NCBI GenBank assembly: GCA_944392805.1
Contig: CALXXZ010000005.1
Coordinates: forward strand, 1 to 64,000
Source: an uncultured Clostridia bacterium
GTDB lineage: Bacteria > Bacillota > Clostridia > TANB77 > CAG-508
DNA: 64,000 bases
Direction of reading: 5' to 3'
A program made the position numbers and the translations under genes. Positions 8,623 to 20,925 of the stretch are shown in pieces. A model generated the notes under the pieces. That model was not told where the DNA came from. It did not search any database and saw nothing but the letters and a program-made list of their open reading frames with translations. The stretch's first letter is position 1; each line of letters starts with the position of its first letter.

Positions 8623-9055
8623 TATAGATGGATTAGATGAATTACTTGCAACTTTATCAGGTTTAGGTGGAAATGTTAAAGAAAGTGCTAAAAAAGGTCT
8701 TGAAAGAGGAGCAAAGAAAATACAAAAGAATGCTAAACTGTTAGTACCTGTAGAAACAGGACATTTAAGAAATTCTATTAAAACAAAATCTCAAACAACA
8801 CCAGATGGAGCAGAAGCACAAGTATATACAAACCTTGAATATGCACCATATGTTGAATTTGGAACAGGAGAACGAGGTAGAGAAAGTAATATAGAAAGAC
8901 CTTCAGGAGTTTTTTACAGAGCAGATTATGCAGGACAATCAGCACAACCATATCTTACTCCTACATATTTACATGCTAAAAATACAGGAGAAGTAGAACA
9001 AGAAGTAATAAAATCAATACAATCAGATATAAGAAAGCTAGGTGTTAAAAAATGA
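8615..9055 (+). CDS. HK97 gp10-like head-tail joining protein
   Basis: A 146-residue protein of the HK97_gp10 family, which completes the head-tail joint or the tail end. The diagnostic sequence is AKKIQKNAKLLVPVETGHLR, followed by EYAPYVEFGTGERG. ATG 8615 is chosen with GAAGGTGAT upstream; GTG 8606 and ATG 8609 are alternatives. The start overlaps the end of the preceding gene and the end overlaps the next start, so the joining proteins are co-translated. Confidence 0.87.
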   Translation: MASIDGLDELLATLSGLGGNVKESAKKGLERGAKKIQKNAKLLVPVETGHLRNSIKTKSQTTPDGAEAQVYTNLEYAPYVEFGTGERGRESNIERPSGVFYRADYAGQSAQPYLTPTYLHAKNTGEVEQEVIKSIQSDIRKLGVKK

Positions 9056-9402
9056 TAAATCAAAAGCCGATAGTTTATAAAAAATTATCAGAGTTAGAAA
9101 CTGAAAAAGTAGTAAAACAAGTATGTGAAGAAGGTAGTCAAGATTGGTCAAAACTTCCTTGTGTTACATATATGGAATTGGATAATTCAGAATTAGATGC
9201 TGCTGATGATGAAGAATACTTTAGTTCATTAGCGATTAAAGCTGATGTATGGGGTAAAACATCTAGTGAAGTATCAAAAATAGCAATGCAAGTTGCAAAA
9301 AAGATGAAAGAACTTGAATATAGAAGAACACTATATTTAGATGTAAACGATTTAAATAGTAAACAAAAGCATAAAACAATGCGTTTTGAAAAAGAGGAGT
9401 GA
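9052..9402 (+). CDS. tail completion/terminator protein
   Basis: A 116-residue alpha/beta protein in the position of the gp11/gpU-like tail terminator. The segment DEEYFSSLAIKADVWGKTSSEVSKIAMQVAK, with an alternating beta strand then a helix, is typical of the family that caps the tail tube at the head end. Translation is coupled by the ATGA-type overlap with the gp10-like gene. Confidence 0.72.
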   Translation: MINQKPIVYKKLSELETEKVVKQVCEEGSQDWSKLPCVTYMELDNSELDAADDEEYFSSLAIKADVWGKTSSEVSKIAMQVAKKMKELEYRRTLYLDVNDLNSKQKHKTMRFEKEE

Positions 9403-9422
9403 AACTTCTCTTTATTTTTTTA
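9391..9422 (+). terminator. terminator before the tail tube gene
   Basis: Stem AAAGAGG-AG/CT-TCTCTTT around TGAAA, followed by ATTTTTTT. It overlaps the end of the tail terminator gene. It would lower read-through from the head genes and leave the tail tube gene to its own transcript or an anti-terminated one. Confidence 0.65.
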
Positions 9423-9442
9423 TATAGAAAGGAGAAATTAAC

Positions 9443-10009
9443 ATGGCTAGAAAATATTTAAAAGGTTTTAGCGGATTAAGAATATTCCCAATAACAACAA
9501 ACACAGAAGAAGAGTATATTGTAGGAGAAATGGTAAAAGTTCCTGCAGCTCAAAAATTAAGTAAAGAGGAACAATCAGAATCCGAAGATATTTTAGCAGA
9601 CGATGGAATATGGGACACAGATTCTGATGTAACAGGAGAAGAAGTAACAATTACATTAGCAGAATTATCTAACGAATTAAGAGCTAAACTACGTGGTGGA
9701 ACTTACGATGAAGAAAGTAAAACATATTCTTTTGCTAAAGGAGATGTAGCACCAGAACTAGCTTGTTCTTATAGAGGGCTATTAGCTGATGGTACATACA
9801 GAATGTTTAAACATTATAGATTTAAAGTTTCTAAAGTAAAAATGGACCTTGAAACAAAAGGAAACAGCAAGAGTGGTGTAGAAATTACAGGTAAATTCTT
9901 AGAAAGAGCTTGTGATGGTAAATTCTATGATATAAAAGACACAGAAGCTGGAAATGCAGATTTAACATGGCTAGATACTATAGATAAAGTTCCTGCTGAT
10001 GAACTATAA
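9443..10009 (+). CDS. phage major tail tube protein (phi13 type)
   Basis: Hexameric ring subunit of the tail tube. The 188 residues show the phi13-family pattern: GFSGLRIFPITTNTEEEYIV, then DILADDGIWDTDSDVTGEEV, GLLADGTYRMFKHYRF and the conserved KGNSKSGVEITGKFLERACD before the end. The ribosome binding site AAAGGAG is 8 bases from ATG 9443. It is followed by the tail assembly chaperone, as in other siphoviruses. Confidence 0.9.
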   Translation: MARKYLKGFSGLRIFPITTNTEEEYIVGEMVKVPAAQKLSKEEQSESEDILADDGIWDTDSDVTGEEVTITLAELSNELRAKLRGGTYDEESKTYSFAKGDVAPELACSYRGLLADGTYRMFKHYRFKVSKVKMDLETKGNSKSGVEITGKFLERACDGKFYDIKDTEAGNADLTWLDTIDKVPADEL

Positions 10010-10014
10010 AAAAC

Positions 10015-10031
10015 GAGGGCTAAATGCCCTC
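10015..10031. terminator. GC-rich hairpin after the tail tube gene
   Basis: Perfect 6-bp stem GAGGGC/GCCCTC with loop TAAAT. On the + strand no clean T-run follows; on the - strand it is followed by TTTTTT. It may stabilise the abundant tail tube mRNA rather than terminate it. Confidence 0.45.
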
Positions 10032-10058
10032 AAATAATTTATAAAAGGAGAAATTAAA

Positions 10059-10499
10059 ATGTCAAAAAGTAATGATGAATTAAGTTTAAATAAATCAGTA
10101 AAAATGTACGGTGTAGAGATAAAAAAGATGCCTTGTGGCAAGTATTTTGAAGCTCTACAAACTTTAAAAAATTTGCCAGAAGACTTCATAAAAGAGCTTT
10201 CTGACAATGAGCAAGATTTTAAATTATCAGAAATGTTTAATTTAGAAAATTTAATAGATTTAATAACTAAATTAATGTTAATAGCACCTAAGTTTTTATT
10301 TAGCTTTTTAAGTAAATTATTAGATGTAGATGAATCAGTAATAAGAGATGAATTATCTCCAACTGAATTAATAGAAATATGTAAGAAATTCTGGGAGATT
10401 AACAATCTAGAAAGTTTTTTCGACCAAATGAAGCCAATAATAGAGAAGATTACAACCCTAATTGGCTTCAAAGAACAATTGCCATATGCATCAAAATAG
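10059..10499 (+). CDS. tail assembly chaperone (gpG-like)
   Basis: A 146-residue protein that, with its frameshifted longer form, coats the tape measure protein during tail assembly. The sequence is helical (EALQTLKNLPEDFIKELSDN, then LIDLITKLMLIAPKFLFSFL) and sits between tail tube and tape measure, the fixed position of gpG/gpGT pairs. It ends at TAG 10497-10499. A slippery heptamer lies within it at 10415-10421, and the -1 frame is open across and beyond the stop. Confidence 0.85.
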   Translation: MSKSNDELSLNKSVKMYGVEIKKMPCGKYFEALQTLKNLPEDFIKELSDNEQDFKLSEMFNLENLIDLITKLMLIAPKFLFSFLSKLLDVDESVIRDELSPTELIEICKKFWEINNLESFFDQMKPIIEKITTLIGFKEQLPYASK

Positions 10500-10627
10500 G
10501 AATTAGTAAAAAAGCTTTTTTGGAAGATTATTACCCAGATGAAATACCAATAATTATGCAAGAATATGCAGAATTGAATAAAGTACAAAACAATAATGAG
10601 GAAGAAGTAAGTGCAGAAAATTTTTAA
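10403..10627 (+). CDS. -1 frameshift extension of the tail chaperone (T part of gpGT)
   Basis: The -1 frame is open from 10403 to TAA 10625-10627 with no start codon of its own. The heptamer T-TTT-TTC (10415-10421) is in the correct X-XXY-YYZ phase for the upstream gene. After slippage the added sequence contains NWLQRTIAICIKIGISKKAF, then LEDYYPDEIPIIMQEYAEL. This resembles the second chaperone domain in other Gram-positive siphoviruses. The fusion would be about 189 residues. The frameshift itself is inferred from the sequence. Confidence 0.75.
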   Translation, partial: QSRKFFRPNEANNREDYNPNWLQRTIAICIKIGISKKAFLEDYYPDEIPIIMQEYAELNKVQNNNEEEVSAENF

Positions 10628-10635
10628 ATTCCCTA

Positions 10636-10664
10636 TTGTAATATTTTGTAAAATATTGTAAGAT
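10636..10664 (+). promoter_or_regulatory. promoter of the moron gene
   Basis: TTGTAA (10636-10641), 17-base spacer, TAAGAT (10659-10664), about 20 bases before the start codon at 10684. It resembles a host sigma-A promoter inside the late operon. Confidence 0.5.
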
Positions 10665-10683
10665 ATTTACAGGAGGGGATGGT

Positions 10684-11226
10684 ATGGAAAAAGAGAAGCA
10701 AGAAAGCCAGAAAAGTAATTATACAGGATGTTTAATAGCATTTTTTATTATATTAATTATCATATTTATAATTATTGCAATAGGAATGATTTCAAATACA
10801 TCTAAAGAACAAGACAAAATTAATCACGAAAACGAACTGATAAGTCAGGGGAAAATAAAAAATGCAAGCGAAATTGTTGAAGAAGTAGCAGAGTTGCTAA
10901 AAAATAGAGATGTGACTAGAATTAATGAATATTTATCAGACAACTTTAGTTATTTCGGAAAAAATAATTATGAAAGTAAAACAATCGATAAGTTATTTAG
11001 TGATTTGCAATATTTGTCATCAAGCTATGATATTGAAAAAAGAGGAAATGATTTAGAAGATAAGGAAACGTATAGAATTTATTGGAATGTAGTAGAGCAA
11101 AATAAAAATTTAGGGAGAACAAATCAATATTATTGTTTGCAACAAATAACTATAATATTAAAAAAAGTTGTTAAAGAAGATATTATAACATATGAAATAG
11201 AAAAAATAATATTAACAGATAATTAA
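10684..11226 (+). CDS. single-pass membrane protein, probable prophage moron
   Basis: The 180-residue protein has a lysine-rich start, one membrane helix at about residues 16-37 (CLIAFFIILIIIFIIIAIGM) and a predicted exported domain of about 130 residues with the pattern IVEEVAELLKNRDVTRINEYL. That domain may be NTF2-like, but this is uncertain. It interrupts the otherwise invariant chaperone-tape measure order. It has its own promoter, a strong AGGAGGGG site and two hairpins behind it, so it is probably expressed in the lysogen. Superinfection exclusion or envelope modification are guesses from position and topology. Confidence 0.75.
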   Translation: MEKEKQESQKSNYTGCLIAFFIILIIIFIIIAIGMISNTSKEQDKINHENELISQGKIKNASEIVEEVAELLKNRDVTRINEYLSDNFSYFGKNNYESKTIDKLFSDLQYLSSSYDIEKRGNDLEDKETYRIYWNVVEQNKNLGRTNQYYCLQQITIILKKVVKEDIITYEIEKIILTDN

Positions 11227-11231
11227 TTTCT

Positions 11232-11260
11232 AAAACACTTACAAAAAGTAAGTGTTTTTA
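11232..11260 (+). terminator. strong terminator after the moron gene
   Basis: Perfect 11-bp stem AAAACACTTAC/GTAAGTGTTTT with loop AAAAA, ending in a T-run. Confidence 0.85.
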
Positions 11261-11276
11261 TTAACTTTAAAGAAAA

Positions 11277-11295
11277 CCCCCAGTTATACTGGGGG
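11277..11295 (+). terminator. second GC-rich hairpin behind the moron
   Basis: Perfect 8-bp stem CCCCCAGT/ACTGGGGG with a TAT loop, unusually GC-rich for this genome. It is followed by ATAATTATTT rather than a T-run, so it may act as a 5' stabiliser of the tape measure mRNA. Confidence 0.55.
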
Positions 11296-11325
11296 ATAAT
11301 TATTTGCCTGAAAAGAGGTGTGAAA

Positions 11326-11824
11326 GTGAATCAGACACAAATAGGAGAATTATTAATTAATTTAAAAATAAAAGCAGAAGGTATTGAAAAAGGGGTAGAG
11401 ACAGCCAAAAAGAAACTAGAAGAATTAGAAAGACAAAACGAGCAAGTACAAAGTAGTAACAATCAGCTTGATGCTAGCTTTGTAGCAATGTCAGCAAGTA
11501 TAGTAGCTTCGCTAGTAAAAATAACATCAGCAGTACAAGATGGTGTAAATAAATATAATACATATGTAAATAGTATGAATGCACTTCAAAAAACAGCTGA
11601 AGCAACTAATAATTCAATGTCAGATATAGAAGATACAATTGAAAATGTAAACAGTTTAAAATTAATGGATGAATCAGATTTAAATGCATCAATAAAAAAT
11701 CTTCTATTGTATGGATATACTGCAGAACAAGCAACAGATATTCTAAAAGTATTACAAGATGCAGCGGTTGGAAATAGGCAAGCTAATTATTCTTTGTCAG
11801 AAGCAGTTAGAGTAACAACAGAAC

Positions 11825-11832
<8 letters not shown>
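11326..11832 (+). pseudogene. tape measure protein, 5' fragment (frameshifted)
   Basis: N-terminal part of the tail tape measure protein. GTG 11326 follows AAAGAGG at 7 bases; GTG 11320 is an in-frame alternative. The frame reads TQIGELLINLKIKAEGIEKG (a typical tape-measure start) and then alanine- and serine-rich helices, and ends abruptly at TAG 11830-11832 after VRVTTERN. Skipping the single C at 11824 restores EGIRMENSVLSDAAG and joins it to the 941-residue downstream frame. The gene is therefore broken by a +1 insertion, or the base is a sequence error. Confidence 0.85.
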
Positions 11833-15560
<3,728 letters not shown>

Positions 15561-15563
15561 ATT

Positions 15564-16739
15564 ATGAATTGTATTGAGATAATTAACACTAATTTTGAAC
15601 TTCTAGGTATTATTACTAATTATGAAAGTCTTATATGTGTATGGAACTATTATGAATGTGGAACATTTGAATTGACAATTAATAAAAATAAAGCAAATAC
15701 GAATAAATTGCAAAAAGGTAACATGATAATAGTTAATAAAAGAGATGATAAAATTCTTTTAATAGATAAAAGAGTAACTTCAACTAATAAAAATAGTAAA
15801 ACATTAAAAATAACAGGAACTTGTATAAAAGGTTTAACTAAAAGGAGAATAATAGCAACAAATGGATATGATAGAGTAACGGAAACACAAGCAGAAAATA
15901 TAATAAAGCATTACATAAAAAAACATATGGTAGAAAGTTATTTTGATGATATTAGAACTCCAGAAAGAGATATTAGTTGGGTAAAAATAGCACCAACACA
16001 AAACAGAGGAATAAAAACTGTTTGGCAAGCGAGGTTAACAAACTTGCATGATGAATTAAAGCATATTAGTGAAGATACAGGATTAGGGTGGTATGGATAT
16101 ATAGACAGAAATGAAAAATGTATTTATTTTGACAGTATTAGAGGAACAGATAGAACAATAAATCAAACAGAGAATCCTAATACTCATGATTTTTTAAGTA
16201 AATACACACATAAAGAATTAGAAGGATATACACATGAAGAATTACAAGGAACTGTAAAACATCCATTTATTATATTTTCTGAAAAAAAGAAAAATTTACT
16301 TGAAGGAAAAACAACAGATGATGACACAAACTATAAAAATGTAGGGTATGCAGCAGGAAAAGGAGAAAATGAAGATAGACTTATAACAGTTATAGGTACA
16401 GCTACAGGATTTGACAGAAGGGAAGTATACATAGATTTAAACAATATAGAAGACCCAGAAGAACTAAAACAAGAAGGACAGAAAAAGCTTGATACTTATA
16501 AAACAATAAAAAGTGTTGAGGGTAAAGTTTATCAAATACCTAATATGGAATATGAAAAAGATTTCTTTTTAGGAGATTTAGTAACAATTGAAAGTGATGG
16601 AATATATGAAGATAAGCGAATTATTCAGGCAAAAGAAATATACGAAAGAAATAATATAACAGTAGAACTTGGTTTTGGAGACAAAGTACCAAGTTTAGGA
16701 GAAGAAATAAAAAGAATAATTACAAGACCTATTTTGTAG
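15564..16739 (+). CDS. baseplate hub/tail-associated protein (siphovirus Gp37-like)
   Basis: A 391-residue protein of the ReqiPepy6 Gp37-like family, the equivalent of the tail tip hub (Tal N-terminus). Recognised by the opening IEIINTNFELLGIITNYESL, CVWNYYECGTFELTINKN, the hub domain segment KNSKTLKITGTCIKGLTKRR, and the late GDLVTIESDGIYEDKRIIQA. It has no peptidase extension, so cell-wall digestion during infection must come from elsewhere. It starts three bases after the Dit stop. Confidence 0.85.
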   Translation: MNCIEIINTNFELLGIITNYESLICVWNYYECGTFELTINKNKANTNKLQKGNMIIVNKRDDKILLIDKRVTSTNKNSKTLKITGTCIKGLTKRRIIATNGYDRVTETQAENIIKHYIKKHMVESYFDDIRTPERDISWVKIAPTQNRGIKTVWQARLTNLHDELKHISEDTGLGWYGYIDRNEKCIYFDSIRGTDRTINQTENPNTHDFLSKYTHKELEGYTHEELQGTVKHPFIIFSEKKKNLLEGKTTDDDTNYKNVGYAAGKGENEDRLITVIGTATGFDRREVYIDLNNIEDPEELKQEGQKKLDTYKTIKSVEGKVYQIPNMEYEKDFFLGDLVTIESDGIYEDKRIIQAKEIYERNNITVELGFGDKVPSLGEEIKRIITRPIL

Positions 16740-16750
16740 GTCTTGTTTTT
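16723..16750 (+). terminator. terminator after the tail hub gene
   Basis: Perfect 9-bp stem CAAGACCTA/TAGGTCTTG with loop TTTTG, then TTTTT; it overlaps the hub stop codon. Confidence 0.8.
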
Positions 16751-16766
16751 ATAGAAAGGAATTAAA

Positions 16767-17663
16767 ATGGCGGGAGAAATAACATTAAAAAGTTTTCCAT
16801 TTGACAGTATGGATGTATTAAATTCTGAGTCTAGTCAAATGGAGCCAGATAGGCTTTACGAAGCAAAGATATTTAGGGAATATTTCAAAAAATTTTTGAG
16901 CAATGGTGTTTATTTTGGAACATATAAAAATTATGGCGAAAATAGCATGAAAGTAACTGCTGACGGTGGATTAAATATAAAAGTAGCAAAAGGTGCAGGT
17001 TTAATAGAAGGTGCAGATTTTGAGAATGAAAGTGATAAACTTTTTACATTAGAAAGACCAGTAAGTGGAAATAGAGTAGATAGAGTAGTAGTAAAATTTG
17101 ATACAACATTGGCTACAAGAGCAACACAACTATATATTAAACAAGGAACAGGAACAACACCATCAGAATTGCAAAGAGATGAAAATATTTATGAAATATG
17201 TTTAGCAGAAGTTACTGTAAAAAGTACGACTAATATAACTGCTGATGATGTAGTTGATAAAAGACTTAATAACACATTGTGTGGAATAGTTAATTCTCTA
17301 ATAACAGTAGATGGAGAAGAATTGTATCAAAAGTTTCAAGATTATATAGATTCTGTAACAAATAATTTAGTTAGAAAAGATGAAGAAAATGTAACTATTT
17401 CTGGAGTATTTAAAGATAAAATTGGCGGTACTAGTGAAAACAATTTTACTGATGAATATAAAAGTAAACTAGATGGTATATCAAATGGAGCTAATAAAAC
17501 AACAATAAATAATACATTAACAAGTAATAGTACAACAGAAGCATTAAGTGCAGCAATGGGTAAAAAATTAAATGATGAAAAGCAAAATTTAATAAAAAGT
17601 GGAACTGATATACCAATAGGTGGAAATAATGGGGATATATATATCCAATATTTTAATGAATAG
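16767..17663 (+). CDS. baseplate/upper tail fibre protein
   Basis: The 298-residue protein begins with GEITLKSFPFDSMDVLNSES, a common start for Gram-positive phage baseplate proteins. A compact beta domain follows (about residues 60-150) with VDRVVVKFDTTLATRATQLY, then a fibre-like region. The segment NNFTDEYKSKLDGISNGANK is a fibre repeat also seen, as NDFTNEYKNKLDGL, in the third gene downstream. The C-terminus GGNNGDIYIQYF is a typical collar motif. It probably bridges the hub to receptor-binding fibres. Confidence 0.75.
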   Translation: MAGEITLKSFPFDSMDVLNSESSQMEPDRLYEAKIFREYFKKFLSNGVYFGTYKNYGENSMKVTADGGLNIKVAKGAGLIEGADFENESDKLFTLERPVSGNRVDRVVVKFDTTLATRATQLYIKQGTGTTPSELQRDENIYEICLAEVTVKSTTNITADDVVDKRLNNTLCGIVNSLITVDGEELYQKFQDYIDSVTNNLVRKDEENVTISGVFKDKIGGTSENNFTDEYKSKLDGISNGANKTTINNTLTSNSTTEALSAAMGKKLNDEKQNLIKSGTDIPIGGNNGDIYIQYFNE

Positions 17664-17675
17664 GAGGAATAGTAT

Positions 17676-18746
17676 ATGGGAAACATGTCAGGAAGCTATG
17701 GAGAACATTATACTTTACGACCCGTTACATATGTACTAAGCCAAAGCACGGCAGATAATACAAGTTTAATAAAAGTGGATTTGTTCATAGATTTTGATGG
17801 TTCGAGCTATTATGCATATACTAATAATGGTACAAGTGGTTCAATCAGCATTAATGGAAATGTGGCTAATTTAACTGTACCATCAATCAACTTCGAGAGT
17901 GGAGTACCTAAAAGTATTTTACTAGGTTCACACCAGATAACAGTTGCGCACAATCCAGATGGAAGTTGCCCTGCAATACCTGTAACTGGAAGTTGGAACA
18001 CAGATACAACAAGAATAGGAAGTGGTACTGTTTCTACTTCTGTTACACCTCCTAATATACCTAGATATGTAACAATTTTATCTTTTGAAGTTGAAAATAT
18101 GGTGGGAGAAGAAGGTTTGACGAAAGTAAGATTTAAGTGGAGCGCCGATGCAGCCTGTGATATGATGTGGTATTCTACAGATAACGGAAACTCATGGATA
18201 CCTTTTTCTTTAAATGGTATTGTTTCAGGATTAGAACCTAATACAACATATAATTTTAAATTAAGATTAAGAAGAACAGATAGCCAATTAACGACGGATA
18301 GCCAAACTGTTACAAAATCGACTTTAGATATAGCTAGGATATTAAATTTAGATAATTTTGAACATGGAGATGATGCTCAAATCAATATTTCAAACTCAGC
18401 TCAAATTGCAAATTTAAATTTAGAAATGAAAGTAAATAATGAACAAATATTAACTAGAATATTAAATCAATTAGAAACGACAATCAAATTTACTGATGAT
18501 GAATTAGATAAGCTATATAAAAAGTATGGAACAGAAAACGAAATAAAAGCTAATTTTATTTTACATAGTGGAGATTATACTAATTCTAAAACTTGTATAG
18601 TTACTTTAACAGGAAACCAAAAAACAGTAAAAATTAAGAATAACAATACATACAAAAGAGGAAAAATATTTATAAATATAAATGGAACATATAAAAAGGC
18701 TGTTATTTGGATAAATAAAAATGGTAGTTGGAGGAGGTGTATATAG
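17676..18746 (+). CDS. tail fibre/structural protein with fibronectin-like domain
   Basis: The 356-residue protein begins with beta-rich repeats (residues about 1-125, with HQITVAHNPDGSCPAIPV as in phage DUF859-type tail proteins). A fibronectin type III-like domain follows (about 130-215, ending GLEPNTTYNFKLRLRRTDSQ), then a helical segment. The C-terminal tail has repeated KRGKIFININGTYKKAVIWI units ending in NGSWRRC, a motif typical of phage tail tips. AGGAGG precedes ATG 17676 by 7 bases. Probably a baseplate appendage or receptor-binding protein. Confidence 0.72.
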   Translation: MGNMSGSYGEHYTLRPVTYVLSQSTADNTSLIKVDLFIDFDGSSYYAYTNNGTSGSISINGNVANLTVPSINFESGVPKSILLGSHQITVAHNPDGSCPAIPVTGSWNTDTTRIGSGTVSTSVTPPNIPRYVTILSFEVENMVGEEGLTKVRFKWSADAACDMMWYSTDNGNSWIPFSLNGIVSGLEPNTTYNFKLRLRRTDSQLTTDSQTVTKSTLDIARILNLDNFEHGDDAQINISNSAQIANLNLEMKVNNEQILTRILNQLETTIKFTDDELDKLYKKYGTENEIKANFILHSGDYTNSKTCIVTLTGNQKTVKIKNNNTYKRGKIFININGTYKKAVIWINKNGSWRRCI

Positions 18747-20914
18747 TGCCTAATTATACAAAAAATTATAATTTAATAAAACCTAACAAAACAGAAAACT
18801 ATGATATAGAAGATGTAACCAATAAAAACATGGATATACTAGATAAAGAATTATTTGGAAAAGAAGATAAAGTACCAGGCAAAGGACCATCTACAAATGA
18901 CTTCACAAATGAATATAAAAATAAGTTAGATGGATTAGAAAATTATGACGATACAGAATTAATAAATAAATTAAATGAACAAGCACAAAAGAACAATTTA
19001 CAAGAACAAGAAATAGAAAAATTGCAAGAACAAATAACAAATTTACAAGAAGAAAATACACAATTAAAAGACCAGATCCCTAACGGACAAGCTACAGGAA
19101 ATCCAATCCATATAGCAGACAGTACTAATTTAGAAGCTAAGCTTAGATTAAACGGAGGAAGCAAGCAAGAGACAAGAAGTAATAATTTATACAATCCAGA
19201 AACAAATGTAGCAGGTTATCTAAATCAAGCAGGAGAAATTATTTCCAACAATAATTGGGTAATAACAGATTATATCCCTGTGTTAGAAGCATTAGATTAT
19301 TATATCGCAGGAAATAAAAATCTTACAGATGGAGATGGTGTATATGGAGCATATTATAATGCGGATAAAGAACTAATAAGTACATTTCCATATAGCACAT
19401 ATAAAACAGAAACAACAACAATAACTACACCAGAGAATTGTGCATATATAAAATTCTCTATATACAAATACCAAGACAACACAAAAACATTTGATTTTTA
19501 TACAAATGCACCAACTCCAAATTACCAATCTAAGGTAGAAACAGTAGGAAGTAATATAAACTTATTTAATAAAGACGATATGGACGTAATAGAAGGAGCA
19601 TTTATAAACAGTTCTACTAAAAAAATAGAAACAAATGTAAATAGAAAATGTTTTTATTTAAAGATTAGTCCAAATAAAACTTACACAATAAGTAGAGAAA
19701 AAATTGCAAGTAATTTCGTAGTAGGAACAACAGCAGAAACACCAATTATAGGAAGCAATATAATAGATGTAGACTTTAACAACAATGAAATAATTACTAT
19801 AACAGCTTCTAGTAATGCTAATTATTTGGTATGCTATTATAAAACTAATGCTTCAGATGTAGAAAATGAAATAGTAGAAAAAATAAAAATAGAAGAAGGC
19901 AACAAAGCAACAGCATACAGTCCATATGGAATGGGAAGTGTAGAGATAGATGTAATAAATAAGAATTTAGCAGAAATAGAACTAGGAGATATAAATCCTA
20001 CTACAGGAAAAGAGAATGCTGCAACAAAAGTTTTTAGAAGCAATTATATTAGAGTAAAAAATGGAGCAACTTATGTATGGAGTATAAACAAGACATTAAC
20101 TAATCCTTTAAATATAAGATTATATGATATAGATAAAAACTATATAGGTTATGCTTCTTTTACAAGCCAAAAAACTTACACTATAACAAATGGAGATATT
20201 GCATATTTAAGAGTAAGATGTGATTTAGTTGGAGAAGAAACTATAGATGGTTTAATAGTACAAATAGAAGAAGGAAACACAGCTACAGATATAGTCAAAC
20301 ATGAGCAACAACCAAAAATAATGCCAATACAACAAGAAATGCTAGAAGGAGATTATATAGAAGATGTAGAGCATCATGGGTGGAATAAGGTTAGCTTATT
20401 GGGACAAGATAATTGGAATTATAATTTTTACCAAGAAAAAGAGAATACAATTTATTTTGTTTTAGAAGGGCAAGTCGATTCTGGAGTAACTGCTACTCAA
20501 ATTGCAGAAGCTATGTGTAATAGATTATCTACAATTTATACAGCAAATACACTATGGAATAATGACGATGAAGGATTTGCATTACAAGGAAACAGTTTAA
20601 GAGTTAGGATAAATAAATCTCTTATACCTAACTGGAATACTGATGGAACATATGATGTAAAAAATAGCTTATTAAGAGCATATTTAAAAGAAAATAATTA
20701 TATATTCTATTACAAAAGAGCTACCCCACTAGACCTAGAACTAACAGAAGAGCAAAAAGAAGCACAAAAAATAAATACATACAATAATGTAACAAATATA
20801 GTAGCAGATAATAGTTTAGCTACGTTAGATGTAGGGTATAAAAAAGACCAAGAAACATTAAATAAAAGTTATGAAGATAGAATAGCAGCACTAGAAGCTG
20901 CCATTTTAAGTTAG
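18746..20914 (+). CDS. large tail fibre/receptor-binding protein
   Basis: A 722-residue protein starting at GTG 18746, one base into the previous TAG stop, with GAGGAGG 8 bases upstream. The N-terminus YTKNYNLIKPNKTENYDIED is the usual docking sequence of Clostridia phage fibres. Residues about 70-110 form a coiled coil (EQEIEKLQEQITNLQEENTQ). Two or three carbohydrate-binding-like jelly-roll domains follow, each with NLYNPETNV or NLFNKDDM and an EEGNTAT/EEGNKAT closing motif. A short coiled coil ends the protein. It is the best candidate for host recognition. Confidence 0.8.
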   Translation: MPNYTKNYNLIKPNKTENYDIEDVTNKNMDILDKELFGKEDKVPGKGPSTNDFTNEYKNKLDGLENYDDTELINKLNEQAQKNNLQEQEIEKLQEQITNLQEENTQLKDQIPNGQATGNPIHIADSTNLEAKLRLNGGSKQETRSNNLYNPETNVAGYLNQAGEIISNNNWVITDYIPVLEALDYYIAGNKNLTDGDGVYGAYYNADKELISTFPYSTYKTETTTITTPENCAYIKFSIYKYQDNTKTFDFYTNAPTPNYQSKVETVGSNINLFNKDDMDVIEGAFINSSTKKIETNVNRKCFYLKISPNKTYTISREKIASNFVVGTTAETPIIGSNIIDVDFNNNEIITITASSNANYLVCYYKTNASDVENEIVEKIKIEEGNKATAYSPYGMGSVEIDVINKNLAEIELGDINPTTGKENAATKVFRSNYIRVKNGATYVWSINKTLTNPLNIRLYDIDKNYIGYASFTSQKTYTITNGDIAYLRVRCDLVGEETIDGLIVQIEEGNTATDIVKHEQQPKIMPIQQEMLEGDYIEDVEHHGWNKVSLLGQDNWNYNFYQEKENTIYFVLEGQVDSGVTATQIAEAMCNRLSTIYTANTLWNNDDEGFALQGNSLRVRINKSLIPNWNTDGTYDVKNSLLRAYLKENNYIFYYKRATPLDLELTEEQKEAQKINTYNNVTNIVADNSLATLDVGYKKDQETLNKSYEDRIAALEAAILS

Positions 20915-20925
20915 GAGGGAAAAAT

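Noticed and set aside
10491..10500. Alternative slip site TCAAAATAG at the tail chaperone stop
   Set aside because: It does not fit the X-XXY-YYZ form, whereas TTTTTTC at 10415 does and lies well within the open -1 frame.
10004..10588. 194-codon ORF on the minus strand
   Set aside because: It lies opposite the tail chaperone and its frameshift extension, has no ribosome binding site and its product shows no coherent fold.
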